From CAYXVJ01 sp964558445 (GTDB lineage: Bacteria > Bacillota > Clostridia > Saccharofermentanales > Fastidiosipilaceae): DNA of 27,835 nucleotides. The DNA lies in the NCBI GenBank assembly GCA_964558445.1, contig CAZLEA010000020.1, positions 1 through 27,835 on the forward strand. Reading direction: 5' to 3'. A program made the position numbers and the translations under genes. How positions within the stretch are numbered: position 1 is the first letter of the stretch; each line of letters opens with the position of its first letter. Under the pieces are notes generated by a model that did no database searches, was not told where the DNA came from, and was given only the letters and a program-made list of their open reading frames with translations. This document shows, one piece after another, positions 1-8,272 of this stretch.

Positions 1-160
1 AACTCTAAGAGATTTGAGTAAATATATGCATGAAATGCAAGTGATTGACAGCAAACTTTCATAATTGAGATTATATGACGTATCGGATGCATGATAATGC
101 TTGTTCGAAACGTAGAAATTGCAGAAAAAGCAGAAAATCGGTCAAAAACTTGTCGAAAAC

Positions 161-203
161 TCATGTCCACGTGATAAGGACATGATATAATGGATCAATC
201 CAT
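161..203 (+). promoter_or_regulatory. Probable oppA promoter with flanking inverted repeats
   Basis: A perfect -10 box TATAAT lies at 186-191, 71 bases before the oppA start. The position where a -35 box should be has no good match. It is occupied by a perfect 8-bp inverted repeat, TCATGTCC (161-168) and GGACATGA (178-185), with a 9-base loop. A second interrupted palindrome, ATGGAT-CA-ATCCAT (190-203), overlaps the 3' end of the -10 box. I infer a regulated promoter in which a protein binds the repeats. No known operator was recognised. The rest of 1-160 is AT-rich, with no gene seen and only a short GCAGAAAA direct repeat at 121-137. Confidence 0.55.
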
Positions 204-261
204 TTGTGTTCAAGGGAAACCTTGTGCAAAATCCAGGATACTACCTTGAGGAGGAAGAAAG

Positions 262-2826
262 ATGAAGAAATCTAAAAAATGGTTATCTTTGCTAATCTCT
301 CTTTCGTTGTCAGCTACTTTGTTGGCTGCATGTGGTGGCACGACTACACCGTCGACTACCGGTGCACCGACCGATGGCACAACAAAAGACACCGAAGCGA
401 CTACTGAAGCGCCCGGTACGAGCGAAGACGAATCCGAAGACACGGATGCACCCGGTGGAGTCGATGTTCCGCTGGTTGTCGGTTATTCTGCTTTTAGTGG
501 CAAGTTCAGCCCGTACTTTGCAGACACAGCCTATGATCAGGATGTTGTCAGCATGACACAGGTTGGCCTGCTTACGACTGACCGCGTCGGCGCCGTTATT
601 ATGAATGGTATTGAGGGTGAGACTCATTCTTACGCCGGTACCGATTATGAGTATAAGGGCCTATCGAATCTGGAAATCGACCGTACAGATGACACCACTA
701 CCTATACCTTTACCTTACGTGAGGGTGTAAAGTTCTCTGACGGTGTCGAATTGACAGCCGATGACGTAATTTTTAACCTCTATGCATACTTGGATCCCAG
801 CTATGTAGGATCCAGCACATTGCAGTCCTTGCCGATCCAGGGTCTGTCTGAGTATCGCACTCAGTCTTCGCCCGAGATTGCTGCCAAGTATAATGCTCTG
901 TTTAACGACATCTATGATGCTGGTCGTGACCACGAGTGGTCCGACGCTGATGCATGGTCCCAGGAACAGCAGGACAGCGCTTGGGAATTCGTAGACGAAT
1001 ATTGGAACATGACCGTATCCGGAATTGTTGATTACGTCATGGCCAACTACTCCGGTCGTACCATGGAACTCTTCGGTATGGAAACCGAGGATGTCATGGC
1101 GAACGAAGGTCTACAGGTTGCTTATGCCGGTTACCTCTGGGGCTTCGCCGACTACTACGCCGAAGTCGAAGATGGTGAAGAGACCGCAGCTGATGATGCA
1201 GCCATGGTCTTCGAGATGAATGGTAAGACATTTGATCTCGTAAGCGAGTTCCCGACTCTGCAGGATTACTACGAAGCTACCTTCGATGCATACGAAGGTG
1301 ACGCAGATGAGTTCTACGGTGTTGAGAATGCGGGCAATACTCCTGCACTCGTTTACTCCGCTCAGCAAGCATTCGTTACCGAGTGGGGTCCGTTGGATGA
1401 AGATAGCGAATCCAGCTACCCGAACATCTCCGGTATCGTCAAGAATGATGACTACAGTGTTTCGATCACCTTGAACGGTTTCGACGCTTCTGCCGTCTAC
1501 AAGCTTGGTATTACCGTTGCTCCGATGCACTACTATGGTGACGAGGCGCTCTACGACTATGACAACAACCAGTTTGGTTTCGAGTTCAATGAGCTGGATA
1601 CTACTCTGAGAGCAGGCGACAAGGCCGATAAGCCGATGGGTGCCGGTCCTTACGTTTTCCAGAGCTACACCAACAAGGTTGTCGAGTACAAGGCAAGCGA
1701 GCACTACTACAAGGGCGAGCCCAAGATCAAGATCGTTCAGTTCCGTGAAGTGAACGAGCCTGATAAGACCACGGGTGTTGCTACGGGCGTCTTGGACGTA
1801 ACCGATCCTACCTTTAACGTAACTGTTGTTGATGAGATTCTTCAGCACAACTCCGATACCGGCGAATTGACCGGTAACGTCATCACGACAAGCACCGTTG
1901 ATAACCTGGGTTACGGCTACATCGGTATCAATGCCGACACCGTCAATGTTGGTGGTGAGCCTGCATCCGAGGCCAGCAAGAACCTGCGTAAGGCGATTGC
2001 TACCGTCCTCGCAACCTATCGTGAATTGGCCGTTAGCACCTACTACGGTGAGCGTGCAAGCGTCATCAACTACCCGATCTCGAATACATCTTGGGCAGCT
2101 CCTCAGGAGACTGATGCCGACTACCAGATCGCCTTCTCCGTAGACGTTGACGGTAATCCCATCTATACCTCCGACATGGATGCAGACGCCAGATATGACG
2201 CAGCATTGGAGGCTGCTGTCGGTTACTTCGTAGCCGCCGGTTACACCTATGACGATGCAAGCGGTAAGCTGACTGCAGCACCCGAGGGCGCGAAGCTCGA
2301 CTACGAAGTCATCGTTCCTGCAGAAGGTTCCGGTAACCACCCTGCCTTCCAGGTTCTCAGTGAGACCAGCGATGCTCTTGCTAAGATTGGCTTCGACTTC
2401 ATCATCAATGACCCTGCCGACAGCAACGTCCTATGGGACAGCCTCGATGCAGGTACGCAAGAACTCTGGGCAGCTGCCTGGGGCGCTACGATCGATCCTG
2501 ACATGTATCAGGTATATCACTCCTCTAACATTGTTGGCAGACCCAATGCATCTGAGTCGAACCACTATCACATTGATGATCCGGAACTCGATGAACTGAT
2601 CATGGAAGCCCGCACGAGCGAGGACCAGGAATTCCGTAAGGCTACCTACAAGGCCGCCTTGGACGTCATTGCTGACTGGGCCGTTGAGATCCCGACCTAT
2701 CAGAGACTCAACGCAGTCATCTTCAGCAGCGAGCGCATCAACCTCGATACTCTGACCCCCGATATCACAACCTTCTGGGGCTGGATGAGCGAAATCGAAT
2801 TGCTCGAGATGAACCCTGATGCCTAA
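262..2826 (+). CDS. oppA: Oligopeptide ABC transporter substrate-binding lipoprotein (family 5), enlarged
   Basis: This is the extracellular peptide-binding lipoprotein of the ABC importer encoded downstream. It has a lysine-rich N terminus, a hydrophobic signal segment and the lipobox LAAC with the lipidated Cys at residue 24. A Thr/Asp/Glu-rich linker runs to about residue 68. SBP family 5 features follow: the stretch near 147-175 (YTFTLREGVKFSDG, then LTADDV) and the C-terminal lobe from about residue 385. At 854 aa it is much longer than the usual 520-600 aa; the excess is an acidic, aromatic-rich insert of about 190 residues at 197-388, between the SLPIQGL segment and the ISGIVKNDDYSV segment. 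The ATG has AGGAGG at 249-254, spacing 7. Codon use is strongly biased to C-ending codons in the body of the gene, as expected for an abundant protein. The substrate (peptide or other) cannot be read from sequence. Confidence 0.93.
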   Translation: MKKSKKWLSLLISLSLSATLLAACGGTTTPSTTGAPTDGTTKDTEATTEAPGTSEDESEDTDAPGGVDVPLVVGYSAFSGKFSPYFADTAYDQDVVSMTQVGLLTTDRVGAVIMNGIEGETHSYAGTDYEYKGLSNLEIDRTDDTTTYTFTLREGVKFSDGVELTADDVIFNLYAYLDPSYVGSSTLQSLPIQGLSEYRTQSSPEIAAKYNALFNDIYDAGRDHEWSDADAWSQEQQDSAWEFVDEYWNMTVSGIVDYVMANYSGRTMELFGMETEDVMANEGLQVAYAGYLWGFADYYAEVEDGEETAADDAAMVFEMNGKTFDLVSEFPTLQDYYEATFDAYEGDADEFYGVENAGNTPALVYSAQQAFVTEWGPLDEDSESSYPNISGIVKNDDYSVSITLNGFDASAVYKLGITVAPMHYYGDEALYDYDNNQFGFEFNELDTTLRAGDKADKPMGAGPYVFQSYTNKVVEYKASEHYYKGEPKIKIVQFREVNEPDKTTGVATGVLDVTDPTFNVTVVDEILQHNSDTGELTGNVITTSTVDNLGYGYIGINADTVNVGGEPASEASKNLRKAIATVLATYRELAVSTYYGERASVINYPISNTSWAAPQETDADYQIAFSVDVDGNPIYTSDMDADARYDAALEAAVGYFVAAGYTYDDASGKLTAAPEGAKLDYEVIVPAEGSGNHPAFQVLSETSDALAKIGFDFIINDPADSNVLWDSLDAGTQELWAAAWGATIDPDMYQVYHSSNIVGRPNASESNHYHIDDPELDELIMEARTSEDQEFRKATYKAALDVIADWAVEIPTYQRLNAVIFSSERINLDTLTPDITTFWGWMSEIELLEMNPDA

Positions 2827-2878
2827 ACATGAAGTTATGAGCCGGCTACTTGCATTAATATCTCGTTTCCGGTAAATA

Positions 2879-2978
2879 CTTAACCACAATGTCTGAGAAA
2901 ACGGTATAATACGTAGAATCAGGAATCATACATGGGCCCACCATTATTAACCTGGTGGGTCCATGTTCTGTGGTTAAG
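2879..2978 (+). promoter_or_regulatory. Nested inverted repeats with internal TATAAT between oppA and oppB
   Basis: The 232-base gap between oppA and oppB holds two nested stems. The outer one is CTTAACCACA (2879-2888) with TGTGGTTAAG (2969-2978), 10 bp and perfect. The inner one is CATGGGCCCACCA (2931-2943) with TGGTGGGTCCATG (2953-2965), 13 bp with one G-U pair and a 9-base loop. There is no T-run after either stem, so this is not a standard intrinsic terminator. A TATAAT (2905-2910) sits between the left arms and could be a second promoter for oppBCDF, although no good -35 is seen. Likely roles are mRNA 3'-end stabilisation of oppA or partial attenuation, giving more binding protein than permease. 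These roles are inferred. Confidence 0.6.
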
Positions 2979-3058
2979 CCCTCGTGCACGAGCACAATCA
3001 CTATGGCCTTGACGATGCTGTCACCAGTAGGTCAGAAATTAGATGAAGGATCGATAGA

Positions 3059-4045
3059 ATGCGGAATTTTATAATTAAGCGAATACTAACGAGCATACTC
3101 ATTCTCTTGATGGTTGCATTTATCATATATGCACTCATGAGATCTCTGCCGACTTCTTATATCGAGAAGATTGCCAGAGAGCGAGCTGCTTCAGGTACGG
3201 GAATGACAGCGGCACAGTGGCTGGAACAGTTAAAGTCGCTTTATAACCTGGACGTGAATATTTTCCAGGGTTACGTACAGTGGTTATGGCAGGCGATTCG
3301 CGGTAATTTCGGCGACAGCTGGTATTACGGTGTTCGGGTTACGGCTAAGTTTGCGGATGTTATTTGGTATTCCGTTGCTCTAGGTGGCGTAACCTTTATT
3401 CTACAAGTTATAATTGCTATCCCGCTCGGTATACTCGCTGCGCGTAAACAGTATAGTAGAATTGACTATACGATTACCGTTTTTGCGATGGTGTTTATTT
3501 CTTTGCCGGGCTTCTTCTTGGCAACCATACTGAAGTATGTATTCTCGGTTCAACTCGATTGGTTCGAACTGAGCGGCTTAGTCAGTCGTTTCCATAGTCA
3601 GTTAAGTAGTTTTGATAAGATTCTCGATATGGCTCATCATATGGTGATGCCGGTCACGACGCTTGTTCTGACCAGTATCGGTAGCTTAACCCGTTACACA
3701 AGGACGAATATGCTCGAAGTTTTGAACTCCGATTATATTCGTACAGCCAGAGCCAAGGGTTTATCGGAACAGAAGGTTATTAATAAACATGCTTTTCGCA
3801 ATACGCTGATTCCGCTTGTTACGATTTTGGGTAATACGCTGCCCGGCTTGTTTGCCGGTGCGATGATCACCGAGCAGATCTTCGCGATCCCCGGTATCGG
3901 TAAGATTTCGTATGATGCAATGGTGAACGGAGATATTCCCTTCTCGATGTTCTATTTATCTTTTATGGCGGTATTGACACTGCTTGGTACTTTGCTGGCC
4001 GATATTATGTACGCTGTCGTAGACCCGCGTATTCGTGTTAGCTAG
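3059..4045 (+). CDS. oppB: Oligopeptide ABC transporter permease, OppB type
   Basis: One of the two membrane subunits of the importer. The 328 residues match the family's usual length. The first transmembrane helix lies at about residues 8-28, followed by an extracellular loop and the block of permease helices. The cytoplasmic EAA coupling motif is visible as a DYIRTARAKGLSE stretch followed by HAFRNTLIPL. The C terminus ends in DPRIR, typical of OppB/DppB. The ATG at 3059 has GAAGGA at 3045-3050. The 5' codons are AT-rich (ATA, TTA), unlike the C-rich usage of oppA. oppC follows after 12 bases, so the two permease subunits are co-translated from one message. Confidence 0.93.
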   Translation: MRNFIIKRILTSILILLMVAFIIYALMRSLPTSYIEKIARERAASGTGMTAAQWLEQLKSLYNLDVNIFQGYVQWLWQAIRGNFGDSWYYGVRVTAKFADVIWYSVALGGVTFILQVIIAIPLGILAARKQYSRIDYTITVFAMVFISLPGFFLATILKYVFSVQLDWFELSGLVSRFHSQLSSFDKILDMAHHMVMPVTTLVLTSIGSLTRYTRTNMLEVLNSDYIRTARAKGLSEQKVINKHAFRNTLIPLVTILGNTLPGLFAGAMITEQIFAIPGIGKISYDAMVNGDIPFSMFYLSFMAVLTLLGTLLADIMYAVVDPRIRVS

Positions 4046-4057
4046 GAAGAGACAGAT

Positions 4058-5863
4058 ATGAGTAAGGATAAGTACAATATGAATCAAGATAATCACGAAC
4101 CAGAGAACAAAGACCTAAATAACATGCATGTCAGCCAATCCGATGATCTGGCAGATGAGCAACGCGTGAAGATTCTATCGCCTTCGATGCTGGTCTTCCG
4201 TCGCTTCATTCGAAACAGACTAGCGGTTATCGGTATCTTCTTCATCGTCGGTATGTTCTTGTTCTCCTTCTTGGGCGGAGCGATTTCGCGTTATGATGAA
4301 TCTCAGCAATTCTATCGTTTCGAACCGATGTACAGAGAATATGCCGGTGTTGTCGATAACTCCGTATCTCCGGAATATCGTTATACGATAGGGGAGAACA
4401 TCAGCTTTAATACGAGTGCACGGGCCCGATTCATCCTCGCGATCAATAACGGTCAGTCAACCTTCACTTACGGTGATGAGGAGTATACGATTCAAACGTA
4501 TAACGATGGGACGCACGGCATTCTAAGCACACAGCGCATCGCTACGGCGATGACACTCCCACTCGGTGCTGTCATATCACCTGCTTCCGATGATATCGAG
4601 CTTACGCCCGAATTCGAATCGCTCTTCTCGGACGCGATCGATGCGGGTGATAAGGAATTCGAATACGAAGGTTCAAGCTACCTGATCACGACGGAAGGCA
4701 AGCAATTTGTTGCCAGTAGCAACTCGCCTGTTGTTGTCGCAAGTCATAACGTGATCTATTTCGATGAGGCGGGCAGGACAGCGACGGTGCCCTTTGCGGT
4801 TGCAATAGAGAAGGCTTATGCTAACTTGGAAGAAGGCATGACCAGCGAAGTTGTCGTCAACGATGAGACGTATGTAATTCATCGCGAAGACGAGAAGATC
4901 GCTCTGATCTATGCCGAATCGATGGACAGCGATCCGGTGGCGAGTATCTCGCCTGTTATCATCAACCAGATCTCGGCGGATGTACATATCGACCTCGCCT
5001 TCCGTGCGCGCATTACGGAAGCGATCGAGGAGGGCGAGGAGAGTTTCAGTTATGATGCCGGACGTGGTGAAGAAGACTTCCGCGTTGAGCGTCAGAACTT
5101 CCGTTATACTATCGAGAGCATTGTGCAGACGCGTATTCTAGACACTTATCATGCGCCGGGTGCCGATCACTTGCTAGGCACGGACGGTAACGGTATGGAT
5201 CTCCTGACTCGTTTGATGTACGGTGGCCGTGTCTCCTTGACTATCGGTTTCATCGTTGTGGCGTTGGCCCTCTTAATCGGTGTCACACTTGGCGGTATCG
5301 CGGGCTACTTCGGTGGTTGGGTTGATAACGTGATCATGCGTATGGTTGACGTGTTCTACTGCATCCCGACGTATCCGATCATTATCATACTCGGTTCGAT
5401 GATGGACGAGCTCAGAGTCGACTCACAGACTCGTATGGGCTACTTGATGCTCTTGCTCGGTGTTCTGAGCTGGGCCGGTATCGCGCGTCTTGTACGCGGT
5501 CAGATCTTGTCGCTTCGAGAGCAAGAGTTCATGGTTGCGGCAGAGGCGACAGGTATCTCGGTCGGCAGAAGAATCTTCCGTCACTTGATTCCGAACGTCA
5601 TCCCTCAGCTCATTGTTATCGCAACACAGAGCTTGGGTGGTACAATATTGACAGAAGCAACACTTAGTTTCCTTGGGCTCGGCGTTAAGTATCCCTTTGC
5701 CAGCTGGGGTAACATCATCAATGCGGTCAGCACACTCCACGTTATGACGACGTACTGGTTTGTTTGGATTCCTGCCGGTGTCTGTATCTTGATCACCGTT
5801 CTGGGCTTCAACTTCATCGGTGACGGTCTGCGTGATGCGTTTGACCCGAAGATGAAGCGTTGA
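4058..5863 (+). CDS. oppC: Oligopeptide ABC transporter permease, OppC type, with large extracellular insert
   Basis: Second membrane subunit of the importer. It is 601 aa, about twice the usual 290-320 aa. The hydrophilic N terminus (1-45) precedes TM1 at about 53-74. After TM1 comes an insert of about 270 residues (88-360), and the normal permease core follows from about 365. That core has the HLLGTDGNGMD segment, further helices from 394, the EAA-type coupling segment (EFMVAAEATGISVGRR then HLIPNVIP) and the C-terminal DGLRDAFDPK. In OppC topology the TM1-TM2 loop faces outward, so the insert should lie where the binding protein docks. The insert contains about four degenerate repeats, listed separately. 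Start ATG at 4058 is preceded by AGGAAGAGA. The frame is intact and base use is continuous across the insert, so it does not look like a recent insertion. Confidence 0.92.
   Translation: MSKDKYNMNQDNHEPENKDLNNMHVSQSDDLADEQRVKILSPSMLVFRRFIRNRLAVIGIFFIVGMFLFSFLGGAISRYDESQQFYRFEPMYREYAGVVDNSVSPEYRYTIGENISFNTSARARFILAINNGQSTFTYGDEEYTIQTYNDGTHGILSTQRIATAMTLPLGAVISPASDDIELTPEFESLFSDAIDAGDKEFEYEGSSYLITTEGKQFVASSNSPVVVASHNVIYFDEAGRTATVPFAVAIEKAYANLEEGMTSEVVVNDETYVIHREDEKIALIYAESMDSDPVASISPVIINQISADVHIDLAFRARITEAIEEGEESFSYDAGRGEEDFRVERQNFRYTIESIVQTRILDTYHAPGADHLLGTDGNGMDLLTRLMYGGRVSLTIGFIVVALALLIGVTLGGIAGYFGGWVDNVIMRMVDVFYCIPTYPIIIILGSMMDELRVDSQTRMGYLMLLLGVLSWAGIARLVRGQILSLREQEFMVAAEATGISVGRRIFRHLIPNVIPQLIVIATQSLGGTILTEATLSFLGLGVKYPFASWGNIINAVSTLHVMTTYWFVWIPAGVCILITVLGFNFIGDGLRDAFDPKMKR
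4409..5116 (+). repeat. Four degenerate protein repeats in the extracellular insert of OppC
   Basis: Within OppC residues 118-353, four units spaced about 61-67 residues apart share the pattern aliphatic-x-x-A-(I/Y)-x-x-(L)-x-x-G, then an aromatic/hydrophobic pair, then Tyr or Phe followed by Ile or Val. Examples are FILAINNGQSTFTYGDEEYT (125-144), DAIDAGDKEFEYEGSSYLI (192-210), AYANLEEGMTSEVVVNDETY (253-272) and ITEAIEEGEESFSYDAG (319-335). Each looks like a helix followed by two strands. The repeats are at the protein level only; DNA identity is low, so they are old duplications. The alignment was done by eye. Confidence 0.6.
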
Positions 5864-5944
5864 CGACCACATAAACTTAACAGTTATTTAGCAGGTAGCC
5901 GGCGCTGTCAGCCGGAACTGAGACAATAGAAAAGGATTGCGATC

Positions 5945-7120
5945 ATGGCTGAGAAGAAGCAAAAAAAAGCTAAGGATCTAAACTACCTTAGCGGCAAGCA
6001 AATTCGCGAGAATACGAAGAGAAATAAGAAGATCACAGGCGAATTAGAAGCGAAATTCAGACGTAAGGGTGTACCGGAGTCTGCCTATACCACGGTCATG
6101 AAGGATCCTAAGAACATCTTGGAAGTCGAGGATCTGAAGACTTATTTCTTCACCGATGCAGGTGTTGTTAAGGCAGTCGACGGTGTTACCTTCGAAGTTG
6201 AAGAGGGTAAGACGGTCGGTGTCGTCGGAGAATCCGGTTGTGGTAAGTCCGTAACCAGTCTCTCCGTCATGCAGCTCGTGCAGCGCCCCCAGGGCCAGAT
6301 CGTCGGTGGTGAGATCCGCCTGAAGCACGGGGACAAGGCGCACGATGTAGCGAAGATGACGCAGGAAGCGGTCCAGCGAATTCGCGGTAACGAGATCTCG
6401 ATGATCTTCCAAGAGCCGATGACGAGCCTCAATCCGGTGTTCACGATCGGTGCTCAAATCGATGAGGTCATCAAGCTTCACAACCCTCATATGTCCAACA
6501 AGGATGTGAAGAACCGCACGATCGAGATGCTCGATCTTGTCAGTATCGCCAATACGGCGGCTGTATACGATATGTATCCGCATCAGCTCTCCGGCGGTAT
6601 GCGTCAGCGTGTATGTATTGCGATCGCGCTCGCTTGTAATCCGAAACTGATTATCGCAGATGAGCCGACCACCGCACTGGACGTAACGATTCAGGCGCAG
6701 ATCCTGGATATCTTACGTCGCTTGAAGGACAAGATCCACAGCAGCATCATGCTCATCACGCATGACCTCGGTGTTATTGCGGAGATGGCAGATTATGTAG
6801 TCGTCATGTACTCCGGTCGCGTTGTCGAGCAGGGAACGGTAGAAGAGATCTTCAATAATCCGTCGCACCCGTACACCATCGGCCTCATGGCGTCCAAACC
6901 TGACCTCAGTAAACGCGTGGATCGCCTGTACAGCATACCGGGCCAGGTTCCGAACCCGGTCGATATGCCGAACTACTGTTACTTCAGAGATCGCTGCGAC
7001 AGAGCCTTCGAGGCTTGCCAAGGCCCCTATCCGCCGCAGTACCGACTATCCGATACCCATACCGCCGCTTGTTACCTATACATGGATAAGCCAGTAGCAA
7101 AGGAGGCGCCAAATGCCTGA
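5945..7120 (+). CDS. oppD: Oligopeptide ABC transporter ATP-binding protein, OppD type
   Basis: One of two cytoplasmic ATPases driving the importer. Walker A GESGCGKS is at residues 95-102, the Q-loop at FQEP (155-158), the signature LSGGM at 215-219, Walker B LIIADE at 235-240 and the switch His at 273. The C-terminal oligopeptide-transporter domain carries the typical cysteines (C345, C351, C358, C376). It is 391 aa because about 52 extra basic residues precede the ATPase domain; these are Lys/Arg-rich and lack homology I can name. The ATG at 5945 is preceded by AAAAGGA at 5930-5936, which supports the long form. A later start would lose this site. A small CCGGC/GCCGG hairpin lies in the 81-base gap after oppC (5899-5915). 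The stop overlaps the oppF start by 8 bases. Confidence 0.94.
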   Translation: MAEKKQKKAKDLNYLSGKQIRENTKRNKKITGELEAKFRRKGVPESAYTTVMKDPKNILEVEDLKTYFFTDAGVVKAVDGVTFEVEEGKTVGVVGESGCGKSVTSLSVMQLVQRPQGQIVGGEIRLKHGDKAHDVAKMTQEAVQRIRGNEISMIFQEPMTSLNPVFTIGAQIDEVIKLHNPHMSNKDVKNRTIEMLDLVSIANTAAVYDMYPHQLSGGMRQRVCIAIALACNPKLIIADEPTTALDVTIQAQILDILRRLKDKIHSSIMLITHDLGVIAEMADYVVVMYSGRVVEQGTVEEIFNNPSHPYTIGLMASKPDLSKRVDRLYSIPGQVPNPVDMPNYCYFRDRCDRAFEACQGPYPPQYRLSDTHTAACYLYMDKPVAKEAPNA

Positions 7121-8183
7121 TAACGCGAAGACGACTGACCAGAGTCAGAAGAATATACTAGAAGTGAAGAACCTGAAGACCTACTTCCCGATCAAGGATG
7201 GTGTCATCCAGCGTGTTGTTGGCCACGTCAAGGCTGTTGACGGCATCTCATTCTCTCTTCGTGAGGGTGAGACGATGGGGCTCGTCGGTGAATCCGGATG
7301 CGGTAAGACGACGGCAGGCAGAACTATTTTGCGCTTGACACCGAAGACTGAGGGTGAAGTTTACTTCCGTGGCCAAGACGTTTATGCCTTGTCGAACAAG
7401 GAGATGCGAGACCTCAGACCGAAGATGCAGATCATCTTCCAGGATCCCTATTCGAGTCTCTCGCCTCGTCTGCCGATCGGTGAGATTATCGGTGAGGCTG
7501 TGCGTCAGCACGGTATCGTGCCGAAGGAAGAGTTCGACGATTACATCGATCAGATCATGATCGACTGCGGACTGCAACCCTATCACCGTGATCGCTACCC
7601 GCATGAGTTTAGTGGCGGACAGCGACAGAGAATATGTATCGCACGCGCCTTGGCACTGAACCCCGACTTTATCGTTTGCGATGAGCCGGTATCGGCGCTC
7701 GACGTCTCAATTCAGGCTCAAATCATCAACTTGCTGATGGACTTGCAAGAGAAGCACAAACTAACATATCTCTTCATCTCGCATGACCTCTCTGTTGTCG
7801 AGCATATCTCGACGATCGTCGGTGTTATGTACCTGGGAGACTTGGTCGAGTTCGGCACGAAGAAGGATATCTACGATAACCCGCTGCATCCCTATACGCA
7901 GGCGCTGTTTAGTGCGATTCCGGTAGCGGATCCCGGTGCGACAAGCAATCGCATCATCTTGCAGGGTTCGATTCCATCGCCGGCCAATCCGCCCAAGGGC
8001 TGTAAGTTCCATACACGCTGCAGCCGTGCGATGCCGATATGCTCCGAAGTAACACCGCCCGCGTACGAAGTGACGCCTGGTCACCGCACACGCTGTCATC
8101 TCTATGAGGGTTCGCCAATCGTCGAGGATGAATCCAATACGGATTCGACAGCCGCGGCTCTGCTTCGTCAGAAGGCGCAGTAA
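7113..8183 (+). CDS. oppF: Oligopeptide ABC transporter ATP-binding protein, OppF type
   Basis: Second ATPase subunit, pairing with OppD. Walker A GESGCGKT is at residues 59-66, the Q-loop FQDP at 109-112, the signature FSGGQ at 166-170, Walker B FIVCDE at 186-191 and the switch His at 224. The C-terminal domain has the Cys-rich segment beginning CKFHTRCSRAMPIC, which is standard for OppF/DppF. It is 356 aa, a little longer than the usual 320-330, with a hydrophilic tail. The ATG overlaps the end of oppD by 8 bases and has a very strong site AAAGGAGG at 7099-7106, which indicates translational coupling. It is the last gene of the opp operon. No clear terminator follows before the next gene at 8273. 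Confidence 0.94.
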   Translation: MPDNAKTTDQSQKNILEVKNLKTYFPIKDGVIQRVVGHVKAVDGISFSLREGETMGLVGESGCGKTTAGRTILRLTPKTEGEVYFRGQDVYALSNKEMRDLRPKMQIIFQDPYSSLSPRLPIGEIIGEAVRQHGIVPKEEFDDYIDQIMIDCGLQPYHRDRYPHEFSGGQRQRICIARALALNPDFIVCDEPVSALDVSIQAQIINLLMDLQEKHKLTYLFISHDLSVVEHISTIVGVMYLGDLVEFGTKKDIYDNPLHPYTQALFSAIPVADPGATSNRIILQGSIPSPANPPKGCKFHTRCSRAMPICSEVTPPAYEVTPGHRTRCHLYEGSPIVEDESNTDSTAAALLRQKAQ

Positions 8184-8272
8184 GCATCCGGTAGGGATCG
8201 TAACGAGTAAACAACTTGAGTTAAGACATCGTGTTACAATGTAGAGTAGTTTACTTGTAGGAGGTGACTTGG

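Noticed and set aside
1111..2340. Long minus-strand open frame (409 codons) opposite oppA
   Set aside because: It lies wholly inside oppA. It arises from oppA's strong codon bias, which removes stops on the other strand; it has no ribosome site and no recognisable domain.
5899..5915. Hairpin CCGGC/GCCGG between oppC and oppD
   Set aside because: Only 5 bp and no T-run; too weak to call a terminator.
8216..8240. TTGAGT and TACAAT as a promoter for the small membrane protein
   Set aside because: The spacer is only 13 bases, outside the 16-18 range for a sigma-A promoter.
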